Shown here piece by piece: positions 33,606 through 46,104 of a stretch of DNA of 64,000 bases; the stretch's first letter is position 1; each line of letters opens with the position of its first letter. The translations under genes and the position numbers were made by a program. Source of the DNA: Telopea speciosissima (lineage: Eukaryota > Streptophyta > Magnoliopsida > Proteales > Proteaceae); NCBI RefSeq assembly GCF_018873765.1, contig NC_057924.1:25477542-25541541 (forward strand), given 5' to 3'. The notes beneath the pieces are model-generated. The model made no database searches. It saw nothing but the letters and a program-made list of their open reading frames with translations, and had not been told where the DNA came from.

Positions 33606-34868
33606 TGTTGGTGGTGAAGATGTCCAACACTCTCACAAAGTGGCGCGGGCTAGAATGGGTGCAGGGCATGCCAAAACCTTTGACGCAGGCTCAAACAGGC
33701 TGGGGTTGTTGCCTATCTAACTTTCAACCAGGGAATGTAGGGTTCCCTCGTGCCTGAGTGAACTCTAAGGACCTTTGGGTTAGACGTTGGAGGTAACGGC
33801 CTCAATGGGATTCACTAAAAGCATACAAAAATGAATAACAAGGATCTATGTGGTACACAAAGACAAACACATAATTAAATAAATGATTAAACAATGAAAA
33901 AGTACACAAACCAATTACAGATCACACCACACTGTTGGAGATGAATGAATCCCTGATCCTTCCTCTCAATGGCTGATCTGCTGACAGTAAGTACACTTCC
34001 CAAATTAAGACAAAAACTAAAATAGAAAGCTAACAAATATTAAAGGAATAAATGCCAAGAGTTGTAGTTATAGTGTGTGTCCTTCTGCGCGATAGTCCTT
34101 GGCCTTTATAGTAGCTTCCAATCTCTTGGTAGTGGCGGCTGCCTCCTCCATAGTGGCCTACATGCCCTATTTTCCTGCTCACCACGTGGCCCATTACTAC
34201 GGCATTCCTTGATTCTCCCTTGGCCCATGCTAATATGGGGGTAGTGGCCTTTATCTCTTTCTCCTTGGGAATAGGAGGCGTTACCCTGTGGGAGATATTC
34301 CCTCGACTAACTTTGACACAGTCAATTCACGTCATCCTATCTGATGATGTGTCAACCATCGTGAAATGACCCCCAACAATTGCCCGTCACAACCTCTTGA
34401 GGCGGTGCCACGTGGCCCAACTAGCTTTAGGAGGTTGTGTAATTCCCACGTCGGTCTTTGAGGTTTCCTAGAACTCTACTGATTGCAAAGCCCGCCAATC
34501 AGACCAACGCGTCTTTGCTAATTAATTCCTGCTTCTCTTTGATCAACACATCATCCTTGCATCACCTTGGTCGTTACCTCAATCGTCGGCCTTCTTCCCA
34601 GCAGACGAGGTAATTATACCTTCCTTTGAAATTTGAATTTCAAACTGGCACCACAACTCCTTGTCCTAGGTTTTCCCTTTAAATGTGCGAAAACCCTCTG
34701 AATTTCCCTCTGTTACTGCTCATCTTCTTCTCCAGCCTCTCTCTTCCTGCCTCTGCCTGTGCCATGGAAGACCTTCCTCCCTTTCCTGCAATCTCTTAAA
34801 AAGAACAAGAGCTGGAAAGGATCCTGAAAGCGAAGCAAGCTCAGCTTCCAACTTTCTCTCGCTTCAAG
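33606..34868 (-). repeat. 3' LTR of the Tat-type element
   Basis: The plus strand runs TGTTGGTGGTG...CTCTCGCTTCA. A minus-strand TATA box CTATAAAGG lies at 34103-34111. The plus strand contains the start codon of the antisense gene at 34764. Confidence 0.92.
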
Positions 34869-37800
34869 GTACTTATTCCTAACCCTGAACCCCCTCTGTT
34901 TTCACTTGGGCCTGCTCATCCTTTTATGCCAGTCCCTATCCCCAACTTTCCTCAGCACAAAGAGGAAACCATTCTTCTCTGCTCTCCTACCCCTTTTAAT
35001 GCCAAGCCAAAGCCATTCAGTCACCTCTAGCCATCCTATCTTCCTAACTGGGAGGCATGGGTGGACCGTTGTGGACAGTCAGCGAGACCACTTTTCTGCT
35101 TTAGGGATCCTCAATGTTATAGAGATGTCAAGCGTCGCTATCCCTCTTGATCTTCCTTTATTGCAAGTTGCCCTCCGCTTTTGGTCCAACTCTACCAACA
35201 CTTTTCTTTTCCCTTGTGGTCCCATGAGCCCTACCCTTCTAGATGTAGGTGCCTTGACCGGTCTTAAGGCTATTGGCCCTGAGTTCCACGGAGCATCTGT
35301 CGGGACCTTAGACCCCAAAGGCTATGAAGAGCACCATGACATGGACTTTACCAAGAAGGCCAGCTACGGCATGTATCTGTCCACGGTCCGCCAAACCAAG
35401 GGTCCAGTCTCTGAGGCCAAATTTGTGGCCTTCCTTCTCTTTTGGATTTGCCTTTATCTTGCCTGTATCAAGTCTAACAAGATTGCCAAGATTGATCTTC
35501 GTCTAGCAAACGCTTTATCTCGAGGTCGTTCCATAGATCTTACCTCATTTGCTCTGGCATCGCTCTACCGAGGCTGTAGTGCCATAGTCTGTTCCAACTT
35601 GAGTCTAGCGGTGGCTCCTCTTAGCTGCTATAGATTTGGCTACGTGCCTACTTTCCCTCTTTTTACACTCCTTCCCCCATCTTTGAGTGCAAGACAATCG
35701 GCCTCAATTTCATGCCAGAACTGAAGGAAGAGGAATAGCCCTCCCTGAAGGACTACCATTCCTTCTTTCTTAAGCTAGAGAAATCATGCTCCCATGCCTT
35801 TTTCATGCCTTTCCACATGCATAAAGACCTCCCCTTCTTGTTGTCAAATGCCCTGCACAATCCTTAGTCCACCCCTGAGTTGTGGCATAAGTTCTTAGTT
35901 TGCAGGAATCTCCACTTTGGTGTGACCTTAGAACCCTCAGTAAATAATATGTGTGGAGTGGAAGTATACAACCCTCAATGTTATGCCCGCAAATTCAGCC
36001 TTTGGCAAGCCGTCCCTCTCCTCTGCTACTTTTCTAAAAATAAGGGTGGACCAGATCGGCCTGTCCTGAGGAAGCCTGATCAGATCGATGGAGTGACCTT
36101 TCTTTGCTAGCTTCTACCTTCCCGAGTTGTCCCTGTGATCCAGGGCATTTTCTGAAAGCTCCTCCATATGACTCCATTTCAATTGGCATTTTTCTCCACA
36201 CGCCATTTGGAATGGCGTCAAACTTACCAGGATTCAGATCTGTGCTCTCCTTTGCCCAGTAACCTATTCTGGGTTCTCTGGTGATGCTGCTTTAGTTTAG
36301 GAATATAGAAATCAAAATTTGATGAGAAAGAGATACATAATAGATGTTGTTATATATGAGGAAGCGAAGAGGCCAGCGAAGAAAAGCTAATCTACGACCA
36401 CCTTTTTATATAGGGTGGTCATAGATCAGCTCGACCACCGGGAGAGAGTGGCCTACGATCAGCTAGCTCATAGTTGCTTGGTTGCTGGGCTTCCTTTCCG
36501 CAGCTTCTTAGGAAGATCTCAAACTTTAAGAGTGATTTTGTTATGTCCAACTTCTTCCCTCAACCCTTTGACCCTGAACCCTCAGCCTCTCCTGAGTTTT
36601 CAGCCTGGTGGTCCATCTTTTTTACTATTCTAGTTACTGAAGCCCTTCCGCTAGCCACTGATGACGCTGATTCTGACTCCGGTTTGCAGATAGAGGACAT
36701 CAAAGGTAAAGGCCCAGCCAAGAATATCCCAAGTAAGTCGCTCTTGAACTCAATTCTGAGGTATGAGGAGGCTTTTGGTATCAAGTACTACCCAGATCGA
36801 GGTATTATACAGAGGCGCTATGACTAGAATCTGACGTAAAAAATATGAAGAATTCCTAGCCCGGCCTGCGAACGCTCGCAAGGTTGTAAAAGGGCCTATA
36901 TGAACATGAGTAGTTTTGACCGTTCTTTCAAGGCCTTCATGGACAAGCAACCACCCTTGCCTGATGTCGGTCTAGGCGTGGCCAAGCTCGTCAATCCCCA
37001 CCTTTGGATGTGGCCAGGTGGTGTTGAATTTGCTGGCTTATACGCCGATGACCACAAGATGACTCGTACGAGGCATGCCGTTCAGGCCATTAACCCTGCT
37101 AAGCATGGTATCCATGTTATCCTGCATATCCTTGCATGCCTTTGGCCCTTACTGACTATCTGTTCTGTGTTTTCCAGAAGCTCACCCTGCCCGATCCGTT
37201 CCTTCTCAACAAATAAGTACTGACGTTCCTCTGAAGTATAAAGCTCCCTCGTCGGCCCCCACTAGTCCAATCGCTATAGGTCAAACCCAAAGGAAGAAGA
37301 AACAAGTTGCAAGGAAACCCCCTCGGAAGATCTCCCTCAAAGGCACCATCAGGTCGGAGGTGCTCCAAGCGCAACCTGGAAAAAGCTCGCTCATCGTCCT
37401 CCCCAACACTCCTAGACCTCGCCTCCAATTCAGAGGAAGGCGTTCCTGTCACGAGCTCTCACGAGGAAGCGGCCTCGAAGTCTCCCGCCCTTACTGTTTC
37501 ATCCCCATTCTCAAAGGTTGTTAGCTCTGATGAGCATGTCGGTACCTCCAGCCCTTCCCCAGCAAAAGCTCCTACTCCAGACCAAAGCCCCTCTCCAGAT
37601 CTCCCGGTATGTTTTGATGCTGGTCTCCTATTGGTTTACTGGCCTCCTACCTTCTCCTGACTATGTTTTTTCTCTCCCCCAGGATTTTGATTTGACTCTA
37701 TCCTAGCGGACTGCCTAACCCCTCTTGGTGAGGCTCCTGCAACGGGGACCCTAGGCCCATCTTCTTCAGCGATTGAGAAGTCCAAGCGTGCATTTGTTGA

Positions 37801-38370
37801 GTTTGTTGAGCTCCTCGCTAAGGAGTTCAACTCAAACCGTTTCCTTGCCCTGACCGAACTACTCCAAGTCCTATCGGCTTGCACTGCTCTCCCAGACCCA
37901 TCCAAGTCATGGGTTGCCAAGGCTGCTTCTGCCATCCCTGATTTGATTGCTAATGTTCCTCCCATCCTTAAGTCTATTCGAGATCTGAAGAAAGCCATCA
38001 GCGATGAGGACGCCCTCTGTGCCCAGTGGGAGGAGACTAAAGCCAAGCTTCAGCAGTCTGGCACCATCAGCAAGCAATTTCGAGATGAGATCAACTCCTT
38101 GAGTTCTGAGATTGCTCGTTTGGAGGCCGAACTGGCCGCGGCCAATCGTGCGAAAGAAGAAAAGGAATAACTAGCAAAGGCCTCCTTCGCAGAATTCAAA
38201 GCCCTGCACAAGATAGTGGAACCCCTCAAAGCCGCTGCCATGGAAGTGTCCAACCTGAAGGCTGAGCGGTCTGCGCAATTGGCTTCTACCCAACAAGACG
38301 TGGTAGAGCCCGATGGGAGGATCTTTGGGGGTCTTTTCCAAAAGATAGTTCACTTAGGCCTGCGTGCCTG
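34764..38370 (+). pseudogene. Antisense plant-mobile-domain (PMD) gene inside the Tat-type element
   Basis: The ATG at 34764 lies in the LTR (MEDLPPFPAIS...). The frame crosses into the internal region (FKVLIPNPEPPLFSLGP), then the PMD: RDHFSALGILNVIEMSSVAI, RFWSNSTNTFLFPCG and MSPTLLDVGALTGL at about 35086-35280, later FWICLYLACIKSNKIAK and SFALASLYRGC, and YNPQCYARKFSLWQA at about 35966. A Ser/Pro-rich stretch (37380-37600) and a coiled coil (DEINSLSSEIARLEAELAAA, 37943-38170) follow. The PMD is shared by MAIN/MAIL1 proteins and by some transposons. Stops and shifts (34798, 35722, 36106 and others) break this copy. Confidence 0.82.
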
Positions 38371-38495
38371 ACCAAAATCTAGGGTATATGTCCCCTAGTA
38401 TAAATGTTCTCTTTTGTCCTGTGGTACTTTAAAATTTTCTTTTTGTGGCCTGACCATTGGGTCGGTCTCCTTTGGATCCGATGGAACGTTTTTCC

Positions 38496-39767
38496 TCACC
38501 CCAGGTCCCACATCATGGGGTGGAACCTTTTGAGAAACTTCCCATTAATGGGCTTTAAATGGACAGCCCCTTCAATTTCTTTTATCCTGTAAGCCCCTCC
38601 CCTGAGTAACTGGTGAACTATGAATGGCCCTTCCCAAGTGGGGGACCACTTACCATAGACTGGATCTTTAGTCCCAACTGGTAGGACGGCCTTCAACACC
38701 GACTCCCCCTCCTGGAAGCTCTTGGCAACCATCTTTCTATTGTAGATAGCTGCCACCTTCTCCTTTTGTACCAGAATTTGGTCAAAGGCTGTGAGGCACT
38801 CCTCATCCAAGTCCTCAAGTTCAGCCAACATGGCCTCACTGTATGTGGCCGACGTGAACCCCTGTTGGAATACCACTCTGGCAGACTTAACACTTATCTC
38901 CATGGGTAAGACTATATCATGTCCATATATCAGGATGAACGGTGTCATCCCTGTGATTGTCTGTTGCGACGTCGTGAATGCCCATAAAACCTCAAACAGT
39001 TGTTCTGGCCACCTCCTTGGATTTTCCTCCACCACTTTGGCTAGGCAATTCTGTAGCATTTTATTGCTTACCTCGGCCTGGCCATTTCCTTGGGCATAAT
39101 AAGGCGTGGAATGGGTTATGGCTATCCCATGGCTTGCAGCAAACGCAAGGACTTGGTCTCCAGTAAATACCGAACCATTATCACAGGTGATGGTCTCGGG
39201 CAGCCCAAACCTATAGAAAATTTGGGACTTTAAGAACTGGATGATATCGGTCTGGCTGACCGATCACATAGGTATGGCCTCTGCCCACTTGGTGAAATAA
39301 TCCGTTGCCACAACTATGAAGCAATGCCCCTTTGTAGTTGGAGGTGTCACCTTCCCAATCAAATCCATGGCCCATCCTCTAAACGGCTATGACTTCACCA
39401 TCGGGATGAGCTCCATGGTAGGAGCCCGTTGTATTGGACCATTGACAAGCCTGACACCCCTTGGGTATCTTATGCAATTTGACAAGATAGTGGGCCAGTA
39501 GTACCCATGCCTCCTGATTAGCCATCTCATCTTGGGACCAGCTTGGTGTGAGCCACAAATTCCTTCATGAACTTCAGGCATAATCACCATTGACTCATTG
39601 AAGCTAACACACTTGAGTAACAGGCCATCCTTTCCTTTCTTGAAGAGGTCGCCCCCCACAAGGACATAGCTCAAAGCCCTATACTTAGTTTTTCTGTCCA
39701 TGTTAAGGCTAGGATCCCTTAGGTACTGGATTACTAGTGTCCTCCAGTCAGGCTGGGTATGCTCCAC
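38496..39767 (-). pseudogene. Integrase of the Tat-type element
   Basis: The zinc region HEGICGSHQAGPKM and YYWPTILSNC comes at 39400-39560. The core has ETITCDNGSVFTG and AQGNGQAEVSNKML at about 39060-39200. The C-terminal part from 39059 (VLPMEISVKSARVVF, then WEGPFIVHQLLRGGAY) is open to the stop at 38496. Breaks separate the N-terminal and core parts. The first core Asp region is damaged by a stop near 39270. Confidence 0.88.
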
Positions 39768-39951
39768 CTAGTTCACCTCTACTGGGTCTAGGTCAAGGAC
39801 CGATGACAACAATTGTTTTTGTATCACAATGGTCCCGCTCAAGGTGAGGGATGTATCGTATGGACACCTCGTCGAACTGAATGATTAGGCTACCTACCAG
39901 CAAGTGGTGGCAAACTAAGTGCTCACTCTCACAGCGATATTCTCCTGCCAC

Positions 39952-40332
39952 TTATTTGATTACCAGCTGGGAGTCCCCACTTATCTCGACTATCCTTGCT
40001 CCCATTATAAGAAGGGCCTTCATTCCTATAATAAGGGCTTCATACTTTGCCTGGTTATTTGAGTACGCGAAACCCAGGTGTACTGCGAGCTGGGTTTCCA
40101 CTCCCTGTGGTGACCGAATTGCTATCCCTGCTCCAGCTGCCTGGCTAGTTTTGGATCCATCAAATGATAAGGACCACGGCGTAAAACTGATATGTGCGAC
40201 CTCCCCCACCTCCTCCTGTACTCCATCCTTGGCGACTTGGATGGGTGGGTGATCATCTAGGAAGTTAGCCAATACCTGGCCCTTGACGGCCTTCTGGGGA
40301 ATGTACTGTAGGGCAAACTTCACCAATGCCAA
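39952..40332 (-). pseudogene. Second RNase H-like domain of the Tat-type element
   Basis: WSLSFDGSKTSQAAGAGIAI has the first Asp, SNNQAKYEALIIGMKAL the Glu, and ISGDSQLVIK the second Asp. This form of RNase H located between the gypsy RNase H and integrase is typical of the Tat lineage. The segment is open over 126 residues. Confidence 0.85.
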
Positions 40333-40339
40333 TGCCTAC

Positions 40340-40812
40340 TTCCCAACCCGACCTCTAGTGATTGGTCGCGTGAACATGTATTTGATGATGTCGGTCTAGC
40401 ATATGACTTCGACCGTTATAGGCAGCAGATAATACCACAACTTGGAACAAGACCAAAATAGTGCCAAGTAAAGCTTTTCCATAGCCGTGTATCTTTGCTC
40501 GACCTCCGTCAAGGCCCGATTGAGGTAGAAGACTGCCAGTTCTATTCCTGCCTCATTATCCTAGGCCAACAAGCTTCCCACGGAATGGTTTATGGCCAAG
40601 ATGTACAATTTCAAGGGTACTCCTCTCCGTGATGGTGCTAGCATAGGCAGCTTGGCAAGGTACTCCTTGATTGCCTCGAATGCCTTCTGGTGCTCAGCAG
40701 TCTACCGAAAATCCTCCCCTGTCCTGAATTTTAGCAACAAGGAGAATGCCCTAGTCCGACCGACAGAGTTGAAGATGAACCGTCGGAGGAAATTAACCTA
40801 ACCGAGGAACTT
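40340..40812 (-). pseudogene. Gypsy RNase H remnant of the Tat-type element
   Basis: The minus strand between the reverse transcriptase and the second RNase H contains fragments such as FLRRFIFNSVGRTRAF and ELAVFYLNRALTEVE-like sequence in changing frames, in the position of the standard gypsy RNase H. It is heavily broken. Confidence 0.6.
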
Positions 40813-41556
40813 TTATAGCTCCTTTTTGTTCATCGGTGGCCTAGCCTCCCTGATGGCCTTGGTTTTGTTTCTATCCACCTCTATCCCTTTTCGGTGGACC
40901 AAAAAACCTAGGAAATTCTCGGCTACTACCTTAAAAGCGCACTTGAGGGGATTCATTTTGAGGCCATGGAGTCTCATCCTCTCAAATACCCTTCTCAAGT
41001 GGTCTAGGTGCTCCTCCTCAACTTCGGACTTAATCACCACGTCATCAATATAAACTTCTGTAAATTTTTTGATCATGTAGTGAAAGATGGCGTTCATGGC
41101 CCTCTGGTAGGCTGCGCCAGCTTTCTTTAGGCCAAATGGCATGACGACCCATTCATAGGTTCCCAACGCTCCAGGACAGTGAAACACCATTTTTGGCACG
41201 TCCTCTTCTACTATGAATATCTGGTTGTACTCCGCATGTCTGTCCATGAAGGACACTACTTGGCTTCTGGACGCAGAGTCCACCAGCATGTCAGCTATGG
41301 GCATCGGATACTCGTCTTTTGGGGTGGCTTTGTTGAGGTCCCCAAAGTCAATGCACACCCTTAACTTGCCACTTTTCTTAATAACAGGGCTGATATTAGA
41401 TAACCATTCCACGTAACGGGCAGGCCTAAAGAATCCCGCCTTGAGAAATCGTTCTATTTCATCCTTAACCTTTAGGATGACATCCGGCGCCATGCTCCTG
41501 GGCAATTGCTTTACTGATCTAAAGTTATCCTTGACGGGTAATCGGTGTTCGACCAA
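40813..41556 (-). CDS. Reverse transcriptase of the Tat-type element (open)
   Basis: A 247-residue open segment. LRVCIDFGDLNKATPKDEYP, VVSFMDRHAEYNQI (first Asp), YEWVVMPFGLKKAGAAYQRA, VYIDDVVIKS (the Y-x-DD catalytic pair), NPLKCAFKV and FLGFLVHRKGIEV are all present in order. The methionine at 41556 is internal to the polyprotein. FMDRHA replaces the more usual FLDAFAGY form, but the catalytic aspartates are kept. Confidence 0.92.
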   Translation of the reverse strand: MVEHRLPVKDNFRSVKQLPRSMAPDVILKVKDEIERFLKAGFFRPARYVEWLSNISPVIKKSGKLRVCIDFGDLNKATPKDEYPMPIADMLVDSASRSQVVSFMDRHAEYNQIFIVEEDVPKMVFHCPGALGTYEWVVMPFGLKKAGAAYQRAMNAIFHYMIKKFTEVYIDDVVIKSEVEEEHLDHLRRVFERMRLHGLKMNPLKCAFKVVAENFLGFLVHRKGIEVDRNKTKAIREARPPMNKKEL

Positions 41557-42180
41557 TTTTTGGTCTAGTCAGAATAATCCCAAGCAAAACAGTCTTTATA
41601 TTCCTTCAACAAATTTACAAGCTCGTCTCGAAATGGCTGACTAAGTAAACTACTAACAAAGATAGGACACTTGTCATCCTCTTCACCCAGGTTAATCTCC
41701 AACAATGGGTCTTATACTTCAGCCGGGGTCTCCTCCATTTTGGATGGTGCAGGCCGTAAGTCCTCCATTCTAATTTTTGTTCTATGTTCCTTTAGTCTTC
41801 TAGCCACCGCTTCGACCACCAAGCCTTCCTCCTTAGACATCCTTCTCTCCAGACTTGATACTGCCAGCCTTTATAGGATGTTCGTCACTACTCTGTTGTC
41901 GACCCTAATCATGACTCCCATTGGCGTCTAGTTGCCCGTCTCGGGTGGACGGTAACTCTGGTAATCTTGGTGTCTCCCTGGCAAGCAAGGCCTGCTCCAT
42001 TACGGTGGCTGATGTAATCAAAGATGTTGGCGGCTCATGTTTATCAAATCCCACAAATCTGATAGGGCCAACATGCCCTCCATACAAAATAGCATTGGCA
42101 TGGCTTGCCTCTATAACGAAGGGCCTACTGTCAGCCGTAACCACCTTGATATCTCCTCCGTCCTGTCAGAAGATGAGAAT
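41557..42180 (-). other. Protease to reverse-transcriptase linker of the Tat-type element
   Basis: Polyprotein linker with broken frames. Segments such as FVIEASHANAILYGGHVGPI and VGFDKHEPPTS are visible. There is no catalytic motif. Confidence 0.5.
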
Positions 42181-42522
42181 CTAATGGAGGGATGAAGGAA
42201 CACATGCATTAGCATGGATCCAATGTCGGTCGAGTAAGGTGTTGTAATGAGCTGAGGTGTCCATGATGAAGAAGGCTGTCATAGAGACATACTCACCAAC
42301 CCTTAATTCTATCGAAAGTACTCCCTTGGGCTTGGTGGGACTGTCCATGAAGTTTGTTACAGATACTTCTGTTGGAATGAGGTCTGCTTCGTCCTTTTCT
42401 AACCGCCTCATCATTCTGGCCGGGGGGTCTACCAGGACTCGCAACACAGGCTTTCCTTCCATGTGCGACTGAACATACAAAGGCTTCAGGTGTTGACACA
42501 TCTCTTTGGAGGGTCTACCCAA
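42181..42522 (-). pseudogene. Aspartic-protease region of the Tat-type element, active site lost
   Basis: DADLIPTEV-like EADLIPTEVSVTNF, GVLSIELRVGEYVSMTAFFI, LLDRHWIHANACVPSSLH and the entry motif KPVLRVLVD are all recognisable. The active-site triad normally D-(S/N)-G-S reads DPPA, and the GRDW signature reads DRHW. The protease should be dead. Confidence 0.8.
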
Positions 42523-43789
42523 GATGTTAGGTACTCTTCCTGTGACTATTGGGGTGTGGACCGTACATTAGATCTCCCTGGTAATAACTGTCCACACGCC
42601 TTCCGCCTGCTCTTCCTTTTCCTCGAGGGGATGATCTCAATATCCATCACTCTGAACTTCACCTCTTCCAAAACATCACCTTCAAGTTGGTTGCCTGACC
42701 TGGTTGATACTCAAATATTTGGGGTAGAACATAAACCATAGAGATCTGGACCTGTGTCTCGACGGATCCAAACATCATACTCATGAAATCCACAAAGTTG
42801 GTCTCCTCTAACTCAGCTTCTTCTTCTGGCTGTTCAGCCTTTATAGTCATATGATCGGCCTCTCCCTGCTTAGCCTGTCCAACTTGTGTGGCTGCGTGGT
42901 TGGTCTCCTGGCTTGGGACTGCTTCCCGAGAATCTCAATGTCGCTTTCCTCAGTCTTGTAGTCAAATACTTTAGATTCAGGGGTCTGTTTCCCTTTCTCA
43001 GCGCTCTCAATCTCTTGTCGTGGTTGGGGAATTTTTGGGGCTGGTTGATCCCTGGATACTGTTGCACCCATTGCCCTTATGCGGTTAATGGCCACCTGTC
43101 TCCGCTGCCACCTCCTTTTTGGGTCCTAGTCATTTCGGCCCACCTAGGCTCAATCGTAAACTTAGGATGGCGAGCAACAGTCCAATCATTCAACCTCACT
43201 GGTCTAGGTGTAACTGCTCTCGGTTTCGTCCTTGTGCAGTATCGACCACTGATATCTGTTTGGCTCGTTTGGTCGTATGTTAGTCATCGCTTGACCAATG
43301 TTCTCCTTAGACGGTCCTTGGCTAGAGGTCGTGACGCCGATCTTTCTTTTCCTGGGTCATAGTGGGCTCTGCTCAATTTTGACTCCCGCGACCAATTGTC
43401 AGCCTTGCCCCTTGATCTTCCTTGGTATACTGGTAACGCTTCCATGTCGGAGAATGGTCTATCCTCCCTTTATGGTTACTCTTCGATCAATCGCTTGCGA
43501 TGAGTGCAAACACCCCACTGGAAGGCATGTAGCCCCTTGGGTGCTGAGTAAGTGGGTCCGGCGCTCCATTTTTTAAATGAACTGAATGGCTCTGGTTGTA
43601 CTGCACTCTTTCCTTTATTGATCTCTTGGATGGCTTTCCTACCTCTAGTAGTTATCCTGGGCAGTCTAGGTTGCTCTTGGGCAACTTTGACTACCCCTAT
43701 TGTTGCTCTGTCTGGCCTGGGTGTCCTTGCTGCTTCTTGGGAGGCGATCCAGCATGGGCAGAGGCCTTGCTGGTCTGAAAGGGTATGGG

Positions 43790-46063
43790 CTATGGGTTCA
43801 AGCCATTCCTCTGAGCAATCTTGATCTGCGATGCGAGTTCTAACTTCTTTGGCCCACTGGAGCTAGCCGCGGCACGGCCTAGAGGTCTAGCCATTCTTGA
43901 CAAATCAGCACTTATCATATTGACAAGAAAAGGATTCTCGTCGACTAACATCACCCCCTTCTCTTTCTTGGGAAACTTGATCCGCCCTTCTATAATAGCC
44001 TTTTGCAAAGCATTTCGCATAATAACACAGTTAATAGTTGTATGCGTGCGAGTATTATGCCACTTATAATATTTTTGATCTTTCAAGTCAGCGCTGGTAG
44101 GTATCTGGTGTCCTGACAGCAATTTGATCTGTTTGTCCTTCAAGAGCTGATCAAAGATTAGTTTGGCCTTTGAAATATCAAAAGAGTACTTTACCCCAGC
44201 GTCAAAAGTTTGATGAGGGGTCGATTTCGCCTATTCGGACTGTCGATCAGTTGCGGCCTGTTTCGTCAAGGCCTTACAAACGTAGGGTTTCCCTTCGGCT
44301 ATTTCTGTCGCGTCGACCTCACAGTCCACGAAGTTGACTACTTTATGCTTGCTCACTCCTGGAAGCGGGTAGCTGCCTGTGGTGGCATCCTTATAGTAGG
44401 TTCCTATGGAGGATGCGTTCCGCTGTTCCTCCTCTTTCAGTAATGCCTTGTAAGGCGCTACCTGGACCACCAGTTGGTCAAGATTAGTAAAGTTCTGGCC
44501 GACGAATCATTTTCTGAGCTTAAGGTGTAACCCACCAAGAGCCATCTTTGCGTACTCGCTCTCATGTAGGATGGTTGGACCCTTATACTTGGCTAACTTG
44601 AAACGGTTGACAAATTTATCCACCGCTTCCCCTGTCTCTTAGCGCATTTGGGCCAAATCCCCGATGGTAGTCTCTGGCTCAGTCCTATAGAATTGTGTAT
44701 GGAATAATTCGTCCATTTCTTGCCAATTTTGTACTGAGTTAGCTGGCAGGTGGAAGTACCATGTAAAGGCCGAACCTGTCAATGAATTGGAGAAGAGCCT
44801 GAGTTTGATAGCATCGTTTGCCCCTAAGTTTCCACACTGGACAGTGAGTTGGGAGATATGTTCGATAGTGGACATATTGTTGTCGCCGAAAAACTTAGTA
44901 AATACTGGTATCTTCCAATTTCTCCCAAGATCGATGTTGTCGAGGTAATCTGTGTAGGGCTTCCTGTAGACAGGCCGTGCGACCGGTCTGTAGGTGGGGT
45001 CTATGCTATTTTGTATTAAAGGATTTAACTCTTCATAGTCAAGTGCTAGCCTATTTCCCAAGGGTGGTTTTGGGTTTATGGCCGGGCTGGGTCTCGCCCC
45101 CCATGGGCCCGTTGTAGGACACGCCACTCGTGGCTGATCGGGGATGTCTTCTGGTCTGATGCTCTACCCCGCTCCCCTTCGGCTTGGGTTAGGAGTCTCG
45201 ATCGGATTCTGGCTTCGGTATCCTCCCAAGGAGACAACATTTGCCCCTGTTGCTAGGGGATTCGGTCGTATGTTTGCCTCTGGTAGGCCGGTGTCGGTCC
45301 TAAGGCCCTGTTGTGCCCCCAACGTCCTAAAGGGGTCAGCAGCTGTTGGTGGAGCCATGGTAGTCACTAGGCCGATGACAGCCGCTGTCTGATTGGCTGG
45401 GTTTGCCCCTGGTAGGGCCATATAAGCCGATCTGGCCTAGGTCCCATTCGTAGTCGCAGGATTGATGGGTGAGAAGGCAGGACCTATAGTAGTCCCAATT
45501 CCTGCTTGATACAGTGGATTCTCGTATGTCGTTTGCTGGTCACCTGGCATTGGGGTCTGGCTAGAACTTCTGACAAACTGGATTGTTGTCTGTGGCCTGT
45601 CTGGCCCGTGTCCAAATCGGGTCTAGCAGTGTGAGAGGCCGCAACTCCGGGGAGAACAAACCCTAGGGGCTAGACCGACCCTGGTGGGGCATTCTGCCTC
45701 TGAGTTGTCAGGACCATTATGAGTTGGTCAAGATGGGTGTCTTGACTAGTAAAGAAGCGGTCAAAGCGAGCCTGCTGGTTTTCAGCGGCCTTGTTCTACA
45801 TATGGATTAGGTGGTGGCTATCCCCTACAACCGGCCTGATGGCAGTCACCAGGTGTCTCATATCCGCGGTCATAGGCTCGAGGGCGTTATGCATAGCAGT
45901 TGCAAACTGATGCGATAACTCCTCGCTACTACCTGTGTCCTAAGAATCAGAACCTTCAATCTCCTGGCCATCTCTGGCGGCCAAGGGGTTAACCATATTG
46001 TCCTCGACAACCACTTCCTTCCTATTGTGCATCTTTGTTGCTTTCTTCTTTGGTCCCATTATG
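43790..46063 (-). pseudogene. Gag of the Tat-type element
   Basis: Start at ATG 46063 (MGPKKKATKMHNRKEV), 20 bp inside the primer site. The gag core at 45127-44639 includes FTKFFGDNNMSTIEHI, RLFSNSLTGSAFTWYF and FHTQFYRTEPETTIGDLAQM. The zinc-knuckle-like segment YYKWHNTRTHTTINC follows at about 44075. Internal stops at several places separate these parts. Confidence 0.85.
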
Positions 46064-46082
46064 ATACCTAAGTCTATGAGGG

Positions 46083-46101
46083 TCCCACCAGGCGTGCCAA
46101 A
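46083..46101 (-). other. Primer-binding site of the Tat-type element
   Basis: TTTGGCACGCCTGGTGGGA on the minus strand, a few bases inside the 5' LTR, is a common plant gypsy primer-site form. Confidence 0.7.
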
Positions 46102-46104
46102 ATG

